A DNA stretch of 64,000 nt, from positions 17,410,386-17,474,385 of the forward strand of contig JAJEKV010000003.1 of assembly GCA_021234155.1 (NCBI GenBank). Direction: 5' to 3'. This document shows, in pieces, positions 43,930 through 54,890 of the stretch (position 1 is the first letter of the stretch; every line of letters begins with the position of its first letter). The DNA is from Isoetes taiwanensis. Taxonomy: Eukaryota > Streptophyta > Lycopodiopsida > Isoetales > Isoetaceae. The translations under genes and the position numbers were made by a program. Under the pieces are notes generated by a model. That model ran no database searches. It saw nothing but the letters and a program-made list of their open reading frames with translations, and was not told where the DNA came from.

Positions 43930-46900
43930 TCAAGCCTTCGAGCTTACCGCCGGAGCGGGGTTAATAGCATCGTTGATGGTGCGGCCCTGAGACTCGCGCA
44001 TGAAGTCCGGATAGTGCTTGTCAAGGTCTATCTTCATCACCCAAGTAGCATCTTCAACTGGTAAGTGTTTCCACTTAACCAAATATTGCAACATTTGAGT
44101 CCTTCTGGTTTGTTTATAAGCTCGATCAAGAAGAGCTTCAGGCACTATCTCCAGTTGCTCCTCTGTCATTTCGAGGAGGGCTGGGGTATCCAAAACCTCC
44201 TCTGGATCAGGGGTGTGTTGTTTCAGAAGACTCACGTGAAAGACCTTGTGGATCTTCAAGCGGGGTGGCAAATCCAAGCGATATGCCTGTTCTCCAACAC
44301 GTTCAGTAATCTTGAACGGCCCAGCCCATCTGGGTGCCAACTTCTTGCAGTTACCAATCTTAAGCTTGGCTTGTTTTACTTTGATCTTAAGCCAAACCGA
44401 TTCACCCACCTGGAAGACTCGTGGGGTTCTATGTTTATCGGCTACACTCTTCTGACGACTGCGTGCAGCTAATAAGTAACCCCGAACTTCTTCAACCAAA
44501 GCTTGCATTTCGAGAAGGAGTTGTTGAGAAACCTCCACTTTAGAAACAGGGTTATGCCATGTGTCTGGAGTAAGGCATTGATAGCCGTAATTTATCATAA
44601 AGGGAGACATTCTGGAAGACTCCTGTTTCATACTGTTATAGGCAAACTCTACCAGATAAATATAATCAGCCCATTGTGATTGTTTACTCCACACATAACT
44701 TCATAGCATATCCTCTATAATACGATTGGTACGTTCTGTCTGACCATCCGTTTGAGGATGATAGGCCGTACTCATAGCGAGCTTGGTCTGGATGGTGGCG
44801 AAGAAGTCTTTCCAGAATGCACTTACAAACTTGGGATCCCTGTCGGATACAATAACTCTTGGCATTCCGTGCAACCTGAAAATCTCCTTTGCAAATAGCA
44901 GGGCGGTGTCAAAGGCGGTGTCGGTAGTCCGACATGGCAAGAAATGAGCCATTTTCGACAATTTGTCGACCACTACCATCAATGCATCATACCCACGGAG
45001 AGTACGTGGAAGGCCCACAATGAAATCCATGGTTATTACTTCCCACTTTGCGTTGGGCACATCCAAAGGTTGCAACTCTCCTGGAACTCTTAATTGCTCA
45101 GCCTTGGTTTGTTGACACACTTGACACTGCTTAATGTATCTAGCAATATCCTTCTTCATCGAAGGCCAAAAATAACTGGAGCGGATCTTAAAGTAAGTCT
45201 TCATAAAACTGGCATGTCCAGCTATAGGGCTGTTGTGTGTGTCATGGAGAATTAGCTTACGCACTCCTGAAGTCTCAGGTACACACAACTTATCTTTGTA
45301 ATATAACAAGTTGCCCTCTTTCTTATATGAACGGAAAGCTTCGCGTTCTTTGTCTGTGCGTGCTTCCTTATTCAAACTACCCCAAATATCACAGAATTCG
45401 GGATCTGTGGCTAAGGTCTGTTCTATTTGCTTCCCAAACTCACTGGTGAGCGTGGAGATTGCGTTACAATGGGTTCGGGTTATCAAAGGATGGCGTGACA
45501 ACGCATCCGCAACCACATTGTGCTTCCCAGGCTTATACATAATCTCGAAGTCATATTCCTCCAGAAATTCCATCCATCTTCTCTGACGGAGATTGAGATT
45601 TGGCTGGGTGGATAAATAACGGAGACTCTGATGATCCGTATCCAGCTGAAATCTTCTACCAAGAAGGTAGTGTCTCCAAATGCGCAGAGCGCGGATAACT
45701 GCTAACAACTCCTGATCATGGGTAGGGTATCGCTGCTCCGTTTCATTCATTTTCTTTGAATCATAGGCAATAACCCTCCCCTCCTGCATTAGGACTCCAC
45801 CGGTAGCAATCTTACTAGCATCCGTTGCCACTAGTTTGTCCTTTTCAGGATCGGGCAAAGTGAGGACTGGTGCTGACGTTAAAGCATCCTTAAGCTGCTG
45901 GAACCCTACCTGGACTTTGGTTTTCCAATGTTCCATCCAATCCTTCACCTTCTCGTGCTTTGTGAGATCAGTAAGAGGTGCGGCAATCGTTGCAAAATCC
46001 TTAACAAACTTCCGATAATATCCCGCTAGTCCCAAGAAGCTCCGGACTTCGGAAACATTACCCGGAATAGGCCAATCCCTTACTGCTTCTCTCTTTGCTG
46101 GATCCGTAGCAATTCCCTCTGCTGAAATAATATGTCCCAAGTAATCCACCTTGGGGGTGGCAAACTTGCACTTAGAGAACTTGGCAAAGAGCTGATGACG
46201 TCTGAGCTTTTGTAGGGCCAAGCAAAGATGTTTCTCATGCTCCTCCAGAGTCTTACTGTAGATGAGAATGTCGTCGAAGAAGATAACAACAAATTCATCC
46301 AAGTATTGTCGGAAGACATCATTCATTAATCGCATGAAAGTCGCCGGGGCATTAGTTAATCCAAAAGGCATAACGGTAAACTCATAATGGCCATATCTAG
46401 TGCGAAAAGCAGATTTATGGATGTCCTCCTCCTTTATCCTTATCTGATGGTATCCGGAGCGTAAATCGATCTTTGAGAAATATTTGGCCCCTTGCAACTG
46501 GTCCATTAGATCATCTGCCCTAGGCAAAGCATACCGATTCTTGATGGTATGCTTATTGAGCTGCCTATAATCAATACACATCCTTAAGGATCCATCCTTT
46601 TTCTTAACAAAAAGGATAGGGGCGCCAAAAGGCGAAACACTAGGCCGAATGAAACCTAGGTTTAGTAACTCCTGAAGTTGCTTCTTAAGCTCTGCCAACT
46701 CTGGGGGACTCATACGGTACGGGGCCTTACTGGTAGGCTTAGTACCTGGTTCTAGAGCTATCTCACATTCTACCCCTCTAAAAGGAGGAAGCTTCTGGAT
46801 CTCATCTGGAAAAAGATCGCTAAATTCTCGGAGAAGGTTAGCAATCTCTTCGGGCAAGATGTCAATTATTTGCTTCTGCTTAGGATCTGACTCAATGGAG

Positions 46901-47553
46901 GCAAGCCTGATGATGCAGAGGAGCTTATCCTTGCGTATAGCTTTATCTAACTGCTTGAGGGACATAGACTGCATAATAGGGTTGATTGGTTCACCTTTTA
47001 TAGTTACGCGAGCTCCGTTAGCGGCGTTGAAGGTAACCTCTCGTTTCTCGCAGTCTATATTGGCCTTTGCAGCTGCCAAAAATTCCATCCCAACAATAAG
47101 ATCATATTTGCCAATGTCCATTAGCTCGGCACCCAATGCAACTGGTGCACCTGGCAACTGCATTTTAAGGTTAATGCGGCGGCCATGAGTGTGCCTGATC
47201 TTGCCACTGGCTAGCGTGACTGGCTTTGGTCGGGATCTCAACGTTTCAAGCTGCAATACCTGGGCCCTTCTAGGAGAAGCAAAATTATGTGTACTACCCG
47301 TATCCATCAAAAATATGAAAGGCTTACTGTCTACTTGGCCTATGGTGGAAATAACAGAAGGCTGGCTTTCAGCGTTTCCAGTTTCAATGGCTGCAAGGAT
47401 ATGAGACGCACTGTGAATATACTCGGGAGCGTCGTCCTCGACAGGTAGTGTAGACTCCAGATCGTCCCAAGATCGGCCATGGCCAGCTGGGCGGTCTGCG
47501 TGACGTAAGGGCAATTCTGCATGTAGTGCCCGGGTCGCATACACCTGTAACAT
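43930..47553 (-). pseudogene. Chromovirus pol with C-terminal chromodomain
   Basis: One frame throughout except an in-frame TGA at 44701-44703, where related elements have arginine; a CGA to TGA change explains it. Domains: protease [11 protein letters not shown] (Asp near 47304); RT with [40 protein letters not shown] and FFDDILIYS; an intact gypsy RNase H with [21 protein letters not shown] and VVADALSRH. The integrase has its zinc finger and [21 protein letters not shown] and [10 protein letters not shown]. The GPY/F module (RWAGPFKITERVG) is followed by a chromodomain (about 44150-43990) containing QYLVKWKHLPVEDATW. Chromodomains steer integration by reading histone marks, in known cases methylated H3K9. 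Confidence 0.93.
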
Positions 47554-48712
47554 GCCTTATCTCTACGTAATTGATCTCGGGCGTCTTTGGGAATAGACTG
47601 TAAGAGATTCTGAACTTCCTTGCTGACATTATTCGGTTTGTCGGGCATGTTGAAGGTGACTTTCTTTTCCTGGCGGACGTAAGAGTTCTGCTGAGAGGGC
47701 CCCGGACTTGGTGAGCGGGGTTTGTAAGGTGTGGACGGGCGTGACTGCGAGTAAGGAGCAGGACGCGGATACTGGTTCCTTGGTGTGTCCTCCTCGAGGC
47801 TTAATGCCTTAGCCTCCGCTTCCGCAACTGATTTCGGGTCTATGGCCTTGACCATTCGTTTGATGGATGGGGCCAACCCTTCAATATAGCCCTCCACCAC
47901 CCTCTTTTCATTCATCCCTGGTACGTACAGCCTCAGGCGCATGAACTCATCATTATAGGCCTGAACTGACATACCCTTCTGCTCTAGCCTATAGAAGGTC
48001 TGGATCTGTTGGCATTTGTGCGCACGAGGCACGACTTAAAAGCCTTGACAAACTTTTTGAACTTGCACCTGCTTCGGTCCAGGTGCTTGGCTCTGGCATA
48101 GCCCTTCCACCAAATACGGGCAGCTCCTGTAAGGTTTGTGGTGGCAACCTTTCCTGTGTCCTTTTCAGTCATTCCATAGGATTTTCCGAACTCCTTCATC
48201 TCGTCGAGCCAGGACTCTGCATTCAGCCCACCTCTAGCTTTTCCATCAAATTGGGCCAATTTTCTGTTCTTCCATATACTGGTTATGGCTGTATCAACTG
48301 TTTTTCAGTACTCCTTGTCTCGACGATGTGCATGGCCATCGGATGACATAGACGACTCTGAGGACTCAGAAGTTGCTGACTGAGATGATGTGGCACTGTC
48401 CCTAGAGGAACCCCGATGACGCTTGGAACGGTGCCTCTTCGGTACGGGTGCAGGACTGGATTCAGGTGCAGAAGGCTGCTGTGGTGGGGGACTTGGCGGT
48501 AACGGAGGTAACTCTGGTCCATCCTCCTGGACGTGCTGCGGTGGGTTGGTATTCAGCACATAAGTCTGCAACTCAACTAGTTGCCTCTTCATCAACATAA
48601 GTTCCTGCTCAGGGGTTAACCTACTGGCATTCGAGGGTGTCTGCCAGGCGGCGTTGCGTGCACCGTCTATATTGAGCATAAGAAAATATAAGCAGAATTT
48701 CAACAACATCAA
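47340..48712 (-). pseudogene. Chromovirus gag
   Basis: The N-terminal part (48712-48305) is Pro- and Ser-rich. An in-frame TGA at 48305-48307 follows DKEY, after which the same frame continues with LAQFDGKARGGLNAESWLDE and ARIWWKGYARAK, the capsid-like core. A frameshift near 48010 leads to FYRLEQKGMSVQAYNDEFMR and EGYIEGLAPSIKR, then a zinc knuckle [14 protein letters not shown] near 47560. A further shift connects to the pol frame, whose open frame overlaps the gag end. Confidence 0.85.
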
Positions 48713-48927
48713 GTCTCACAATAAGATCATTTCGGGTAGTACTGAAGTAAGAGCGAATAAGACAGAGGAAAGATTTTAATTATAAGTCAAAACAACTGTT
48801 ACATAGAAGAACTTCACACTGAAGATAGTTATCAACTTAAAGTCATATAATACACAAGTGGATCTTATACATGGCCACTTCCTTAGTCACACTGAACATA
48901 GTACAACAAAACTGAGGGCGTCCGGAC

Positions 48928-49405
48928 CTAGGGGTTCGCGAAAGGGTACATGATGGAATAGCGAACGCTTTCACGTACAACTCTGATGAGCTTGTAACGT
49001 GCCCAGGCCTGGACGATCACAGGCTGATAGTCCCATGTGGGGCTGATAATAAGAAGGTTAAAAAGCCTCCTTAATGCATAGAATAATTGCCATAAGTGGT
49101 CGTTGGCATCCTCGAAAGTTTCGTGCCTGGACATACTCCAATAATCCCAGGTGCGGCGAAGGGTCTGTTTTAGGTCATCAAAGGCCCGTTCTCGCAGGAT
49201 ATTAACTATCTCCATGCCCTTGTCTGAATCATAAGGCTCTTCCGGCTCTTCGGGTTCTTCGGGTTCATCCATCTCATAGTCACCCTCTCATTCCGGATAT
49301 TCCCCATATCTCTGGCCATAATCTTGTTCAAGAGGTCCTTGATCATCCCTTCTTATCTGGTCGGTGATCCTCTCCTCGTACTGCTCAAGTGTCTCTTCTG
49401 CAAGA
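48928..49405 (-). CDS. Acidic ORF upstream of gag, unidentified
   Basis: The minus strand from a possible splice acceptor (CGTCTTGCAG at about 49396-49405) reads ETLEQYEERITDQIRRDDQG, meets a TGA, then continues in frame as MDEPEEPEEPEEPYDSDKGM and ends VRESVRYSIMYPFANP. The EEP repeat makes it strongly acidic; the C-terminal half is predicted helical (LRRTWDYWSMSRHETFEDA). No family was recognised. It lies between the 493-codon ORF and gag, in element sense. An acidic partner for a basic histone-like protein is possible but unsupported. Confidence 0.4.
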
Positions 49406-49639
49406 CGACAGGAATAAATATATATACATTGAACAATTTCCTTCTACTCCACTTTAAGGAAGAGAATTAAGCACTAAGAAGAAAAGACCATTCAATGGTT
49501 TTCAACAGTACAAAAAAATATAAGGGGATACCGTGAACATATATAAGAAAACAGTACATAGATTATGGGTTGGCCCATTAAAGGTAATGCCAATCAAAAT
49601 TACATAAAACTACATACGATGATCCAATGAACCCTAAAA

Positions 49640-51121
49640 CTAAGAGGTCGACCCTCCCACATCTTGTGCTTGGGTATCAAACTCAGGCTCTGGTCGGTGC
49701 TGCAGGAGTAAGACACTAGGATTGACTGATGAGGCAGCTGATGAGGCTATCTCTGGAGGAACATTTGTAGCCAATGGCGCCGCAACCAGCAGACTCATGT
49801 TCATCCAAGAACCAATCTCATGATCAAACACTGCAATGGCTAGATCACGATTCACTAGGATGACCTGCTCGAGGTTAGGAGCTAACTTCTTATGGCCGGC
49901 GGTGGTTGAAAGTGCCCTAAGTGCCCATACAGCCGCCTCGGCTTGAGGTGCAATTGCTTTAGCAAAGAAGAGGACCTGTCTGCTGGTGAAAGCCGACAAA
50001 AAGAACCGAGTAATGTGGCATTTCAACCCCTGAACCATTGGATGGGTTGAAGAGGCCAACTCAGACTCCAAATTCTGGGGTAGTTCCTCCTCCATGGCAA
50101 AATCCTTCTCCTCCTGAGCATACTTCTCATCACATAAATCCTCCATGGTTGGGTCGTCTTCAACCTTGACGACGACGTCATTGATGTTGGGCACATGTGG
50201 CCCCGTAGCCTGAAAAACTGATCCAGGAATTGAAGATGGGGTACCCTGAATCATTAATTGGCGTAAGGATAAGAGTGTGCTGATAGGCTCAACATCAAGA
50301 GGCTGATAGTTGAGCAGTTGGTGTATTTCCGGCTCATAGACGGGGCGAGAATAATCAATGAAGTTATGCTGATCCTGACAATACTCGGCCAGCTCATAGA
50401 GAAGATGAGCGGTCTTCTGCTTGCCGTTATTGGCGATATGCTGATACGCCCATTGAATGTCACTCAGCAGCAAATAGTCTTGATCCCCAACCTTGATGGT
50501 AGGAAGCGAGCTTAAGCCGACAAAAGCTTGGCCCTTACTACGGGGTAGAGGCTTCTCTTTGGCCAATGCCCTCCATCTTACGAAGTCGGCATAGCTTATC
50601 TGCTCATCCTCCTCAGGTTCCGGAGGAAGTGGGGACTTAGCTTGCTCCAAAGCCATGTCGGTACCGTCAATATACCTATCCATGATAAGAGCAAGGGCAA
50701 ACTGGGCCTCAAAGTACAGCCCATTAGAGCCACAATCAATGATGGGGGCATGCTTAGCACATCTGAGAATGCCCTTAAGAATGTCATAACTATGGCGATC
50801 ATCCCCAAACATGTGCTCTAAGATGTCCCTATGAAGATAGGGTTGAGGCGGCTCCCCGAAAAACTCTGCCTGGGGCAGGATTTCCTTATCATAGAACTCT
50901 AGGAAGGTCGCATAGTCAGGGTGTGCACGCATGTTATCGATGAGATCAACTGTACACTGCAACATGGGGTCCAAGAGAGGGTAGGGAACCTGAGGATCCC
51001 ATTGCTCGCCTCCCATGTACCAAGCTAGGCGGCCAGCGTACTCCATTACTGCAGACGGACGATGGGAGGAGGAAGAAAACAAAAGGAGTAAGAAATAATG
51101 AAACCCTAAAATGAATGTCAA
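49640..51121 (-). CDS. Intact 493-codon ORF upstream of gag, unidentified
   Basis: The longest undamaged frame in this element apart from the pol segment. The likely start is either the first Met (51121, followed by a hydrophobic LLLLFSSSS stretch) or the Met at MEYAGRLAWYMGGEQW 25 codons later. Visible segments: PYLHRDILEHMFGDDRHSYD, EEDEQISYADFVRWRALAKE, an acidic middle (VVVKVEDDPTMEDLCDEKYA) and a helical C-terminal part (RFFLSAFTSRQVLFFAKAIA). No reverse transcriptase, gag zinc knuckle or protease motif is present. Its survival while gag and pol carry stops suggests it was under selection until recently, or chance. Function unknown. Confidence 0.55.
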   Translation of the reverse strand: MTFILGFHYFLLLLFSSSSHRPSAVMEYAGRLAWYMGGEQWDPQVPYPLLDPMLQCTVDLIDNMRAHPDYATFLEFYDKEILPQAEFFGEPPQPYLHRDILEHMFGDDRHSYDILKGILRCAKHAPIIDCGSNGLYFEAQFALALIMDRYIDGTDMALEQAKSPLPPEPEEDEQISYADFVRWRALAKEKPLPRSKGQAFVGLSSLPTIKVGDQDYLLLSDIQWAYQHIANNGKQKTAHLLYELAEYCQDQHNFIDYSRPVYEPEIHQLLNYQPLDVEPISTLLSLRQLMIQGTPSSIPGSVFQATGPHVPNINDVVVKVEDDPTMEDLCDEKYAQEEKDFAMEEELPQNLESELASSTHPMVQGLKCHITRFFLSAFTSRQVLFFAKAIAPQAEAAVWALRALSTTAGHKKLAPNLEQVILVNRDLAIAVFDHEIGSWMNMSLLVAAPLATNVPPEIASSAASSVNPSVLLLQHRPEPEFDTQAQDVGGSTS

Positions 51122-51308
51122 TTTTAAAGTTTCTGGGCACGGCGTTCGAGGCGCCAGCTCATTATTATCTTTATATTATTTTATTTTTATTAATATCCTT
51201 TTTTTTTTCGTAAAAGAAAGAAAATCACAGTTAAAATAAGAAGTCAAAACAGTATTTGTATTAATATATATATCGATTTACATAGATACAAAATTGTGTG
51301 TTACATAA

Positions 51309-51600
51309 TCATGGCCGTTCCCCACGGATCCGGCGTGCTAGCTGAAGGTCTTTTGTCATGATCGTTACTTGCTTGGCATGGATTGCGCATAGATTTGCAT
51401 CGCCAAAAAGGGCCACCAAGTAGGCCTCGGCTGCCTCCTGGAGAGCTAGAATAGCATGGGTGCGGCTTAGGAGATCTGTTTTGAATTCTCGGCGATCTCG
51501 GACCGGCATTTGGAAAGGAAGTTTTTCGTAAAAAAACTTCGATTGGATTTCGATACTTCCTTATTTCCCTAAGTGCCAGCGTGCGGGCTTGTAACGATGC
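51309..51600 (-). pseudogene. Histone H3-like core domain
   Basis: Directly translated frame 51509-51309 gives 66 residues that align without gaps to the last part of H3: [14 protein letters not shown] against the canonical [14 protein letters not shown], and the LARRIRGER end. The region 51600-51510 supplies the αN helix in a neighbouring frame. The substitutions relative to H3 are spread over the protein, so this is a long-diverged copy. Without a sequence search I rate the H3 identity as near certain and the exact variant class as open. Confidence 0.93.
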
Positions 51601-52655
51601 CTCCTCTTAGGGCTGGGGTAGAGCTCGGGGAATAGTTTTCCCAATTTGTCCTTGGATGCGGCCTTTCGGATGATCTCATCTCGCCCGGTTATCCCCGCAG
51701 CCTTTAGCGATACTTCCCAGAGCCTTGGCTGATCCTTATCTTGAACACCGGATCTTTGGGGTGTCTTCTTGGTTTTCTGCGGGGGACCACCGAACCGAAG
51801 GTGGTTGTTCTTGCGGTGCCTTTCTTCCTCTTCTTTCCTCAACCGCTCTTTTACGGTTTCCATTACCTCGTTAAGCCCTCGATGCGCTTCATCCCGCATT
51901 CTCTTGGGGCTTGCTCTGTTCTAATTCTTTGTTGATGGATGGTATCCTCCGAAGCTTAGCGGCATCCTCATCAATTGTGTTGCCCTCTGCGATTGCGCTA
52001 GGAGTGCGGCTTGCTCCTCGCTTGCTTTTCCCTAGCTATCCCGATATCCGTTCTTCTTGTAAGCTCAGGAAGTAAGCGTGGAGGGTTGGCACGCATATCG
52101 CTCAACGGCCCAAGGGAGGCGGTCGAAGTGAAGAATGAGGGTGTTCCGCCTTCCCAGATAATACGGTTAGTCTCCTCTTCATATGAAAAGGTTGGGAGGG
52201 TGTAGGCTCCCCCATCAAGGAGGCACATCCCGTTTCCCAGGTAGCGGTACTCTGAAGCCGGGTTATCCGATGCTAGCCACTGTAGGTCCGCCTCTTGGGC
52301 CATTTGCGTGTCGGTATTTTGGGCTGCGTTTGTAAAACCTCTTCTTCACTTTGTTCATCCCCTCGGGCGGAAAGAACCGTGCATACTTCTGCACACCATC
52401 TTCCTGTTCAATCACCATGCAGGTCTCCCGGATGGCGTTGAGCTTAAATACAAAACGCTCATTATAGCAGAAGAGCGGGTATGGTATTCTGACTCCTTCG
52501 TAGAAACGTTTAACAAAATATTCCAATATCTCTTCGGTCTTTGCCTCCGCTTCTGGCAATGGGTTTTGCCGTGGCAACAGTTCGGCCATTAAGAACTCTA
52601 TAGGAGTTTGAGAATGACGGGGCTTGCGCTTGTATACTTGCTTGACTGCCTCCAT
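51309..52655 (-). pseudogene. Element-borne ORF ending in histone H3 fold
   Basis: The minus-strand frame starts MEAVKQVYKRKPRHSQTPIE, continues through unfamiliar segments (VRIPYPLFCYNERFVFKLNA; WLASDNPASEYRYLGNG in a shifted frame) and a charged helix (ERLRKEEEERHRKNNH). It then enters histone H3 at HRYKP (about 51590). After two one-base shifts come ALREIRKYR (αN), [28 protein letters not shown] (α2), [13 protein letters not shown] and [13 protein letters not shown], with the stop exactly where H3 ends. The H3 tail with its Lys4, Lys9 and Lys27 contexts is replaced by the foreign N-terminal part. The loop 1 region has no CENH3-type lengthening. Shifts near 52280, 51990, 51585 and 51525 and a TAG near 51920 disable this copy. 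Confidence 0.75.
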
Positions 52656-53212
52656 CCTTAAAAAGTGGGCGCTGGGCAGGCGCTTGGGGGAGAAAGGTAT
52701 GGGACGGAGGTTGGCTATGGCAGAGAAGAGCTTCCAGTTCCGGCGGCTATGGCGGCTAGGCGGAGCTCAAGGGAGCACTAGGTGTTTAGGAAAAGTGAAA
52801 GAAAAGTTACTTTTGACTAACTTTTAAAATTTTAACCCTAAAAAAGTGGCGGGGCGCGCTTTTCGAGGTGGCGGGCACCCCCTACCCCGACGGACGTTAC
52901 TTTGAGCGCCCCGTCCGGATACCCCCCGCCACTTAGGGTTAGAGTTTTTTTTTTTTTTTTTTTTTTTTTCAAGGTGGCGGGCACCCCCTACCTCGACGTT
53001 CCTACGGGCGCCAGCGACACCCGGGTACCCCCTGCCCGCCACTTAGGGTTAGGGTTTTGCACCGGGTACTCACCTCTTAATTTCAACCACGTTAAAGCAA
53101 TCATGACGACATCTACTACACCACCCCAAATCTCATACTACTCTAAAATCCTCACACACTAGCTAACGATCTAACGAGTTAGTATGTAGCCAGTGCAATA
53201 GTTTGGCTTTCC
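52656..53212 (-). repeat. Chromovirus leader with GC-rich tandem repeat and T run
   Basis: Two copies of a unit of about 90-110 bases (GGTGGCGGGCACCCCCTACC ... CCGCCACTTAGGGTTAG) lie at about 52869-52942 and 52974-53056. A run of about 26 T separates them (52945-52969). Each unit ends in telomere-like TTAGGGTTAG. In element sense this is the 5' leader ahead of the H3-type ORF. Its inverted GGCGG/CCGCC ends could form strong RNA structure. Confidence 0.6.
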
Positions 53213-53233
53213 AGAACCATGCTCGATACCCTT
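53213..53233 (-). promoter_or_regulatory. Primer binding site, initiator-Met-like
   Basis: Just inside the 5' LTR the minus strand reads GGGTATCGAGCATGGTT, which matches the plant initiator-Met primer site TGGTATCAGAGCCAGGTT with a first-base change, one deletion and one further change. This is the primer used by most plant chromoviruses. Confidence 0.65.
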
Positions 53234-54890
53234 TGTGGACGCTCCCGAACATATCACGACCCCTACCGTATACATACGGGGACTTTCCCCTCCCATGGCA
53301 ACCATATCGCCACGAGCAGGGCCCTCCGTCAATCCCGGTCCATCTACAGAGAGATGCCCGAGTGAAGGGCACGGAGGTGTCATTCGGTCCACGCCTTCAG
53401 TGGGACTCCTACGTCGCGGAAGCGTGAATACATGTTAGCACACAGCATAAATCATATATAAATAACCACCACGAAGGGTGGCGCATCCATCCAAATACCA
53501 ACGGCAAAGAATATGCATCTAAACTAAGAAAACACCCCAAACCCCAGGTTCTACCCCGGTTCAGACTCCTGTGAGGGTAGACTGACGGCTCGGCCTCAAG
53601 AGATCAGACAGGCAGATATAACCCTGGCGTTGCTGGCATAGAACATCAGCTAGGGTTGTCCACTCCATCCGCCCCTCATTGCACACTTTGCGGATGGGTC
53701 AATTCCACGCTATGGCTTCGCTATAGCCTTCCCGACCTTGAGGGCTCGAGGTATCACCCTGGCCGAGCCTACTCCGGGGTTCATGACTTCCCGGCCCGAT
53801 GAGGCGGTCGTGGAAGGCGTCCCCTTCCGGGATCACGGTGGTTCCATGGGTGGACTAGAGAATACGTGCGCATCGGCGACCCCCGCATCCGTGCAGACTT
53901 ACTGCCCTCTAAATCTACTCAAAGTACAGGATGCCCCATGCGGGTCACACCTCGTACCCGTGGAGTGTCGGACCCATACCCGCTGGATCGCGCCTAGCTC
54001 CTTTGGCCGGCTATTAGGCCTAGTCCTTTGTAGGAGTCTCGTGGGAGCCTTTTATGTTAGGTGCAAGACCCACCCCGCTTCACCACCTTGTGTCCCTTGT
54101 TTGGTGCTAAGCCAATCCATAGCATCTATGACCCGGTGGTCTCTTGTACACAGGCCGCATCTAATATGATAATACAGGGCTCTATCTAGGAGCATACTAC
54201 AATACATGGGCTCAGAGGTCTCTACCCCCCGTAATTCCCCATTTCAGGAGTAATACTAAGCAAAGAACTATCAATCCATCCTTCACAAGCATAATCAGTA
54301 TCAGAAATAAGAAGAACTCACCTTTACAACCAAGGGTTAGTTCCTACCAGTAAAAACATAGAGAGAACAAAGAAGCAGACACAACCCGGTGCCCAGCAGC
54401 TACCCTAGAATTCACAGGCTATCCTAGCCACCCCACGAAGTTTGGCTGGACCCGTTACCATTGGGTGCTTCCATCTCACGGGTCTTGGTGTTCACCGGCA
54501 ATGACTACACGGGTAAAGTGTATGCGGTATGGTGAAATTTCGGCTTGGCGAGGGGTAGCTCAGCTCCTGCTCCTTTTTGGACGAATTTTGGGAGTCAATT
54601 AGGGATAGGGATCAGGTTGACAGCCTAATTTGGAAGTCCCCATGCTGGCCAATCGATGTAGGCCAGGTGGCGCCTTCCCAAAGCATTAATTAGCCTAATT
54701 CCCTAAGTTATAGGTTATTATCTTTAATGATTAAATTAGCATAGCTAATTTAATTTAATCCCTTTTAGGACAATCCCCTAGGTTACAGTACCCCCTAGTG
54801 GCGTACCTTTAACGGGTGACGTGTCGGTATATTTATACGTATACCGTATAGATACGTTACGTATACCATATAAATACGTGGAATGTCACA
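53234..54890 (-). mobile_element. 5' LTR of chromovirus
   Basis: Partner of 41624-43257. The outer end CACA is followed by AACAA. Numerous small indels separate the two LTRs, so the insertion is not recent. Confidence 0.92.

Larger units (their letters stand above)
41624..54890 (-). mobile_element. Ty3/gypsy chromovirus carrying an H3-like ORF
   Basis: A 13,267-bp element with LTRs 41624-43257 (1,634 bp, 3') and 53234-54890 (1,657 bp, 5'), both TGTG...CACA, and duplication AACAA. Minus-strand order: 5' LTR, initiator-Met-like primer site, leader with GC-rich repeats, ORF with C-terminal histone H3 fold (52655-51309), 493-codon ORF (51121-49640), acidic ORF (about 49405-48928), gag (48712-47340), pol with C-terminal chromodomain (47553-43930), polypurine tract, 3' LTR. 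At 13 kb it is much longer than usual chromoviruses because of about 4 kb of extra coding sequence before gag. Single stops and frameshifts make this copy defective. Confidence 0.93.

Noticed and set aside
51309-51600. Reading the H3-like domain as a CENH3
   Set aside because: CENH3 proteins usually have a longer and divergent loop 1. Here the spacing between the FKTDL and ALQEAAEAY segments equals canonical H3. I call it H3-like only.
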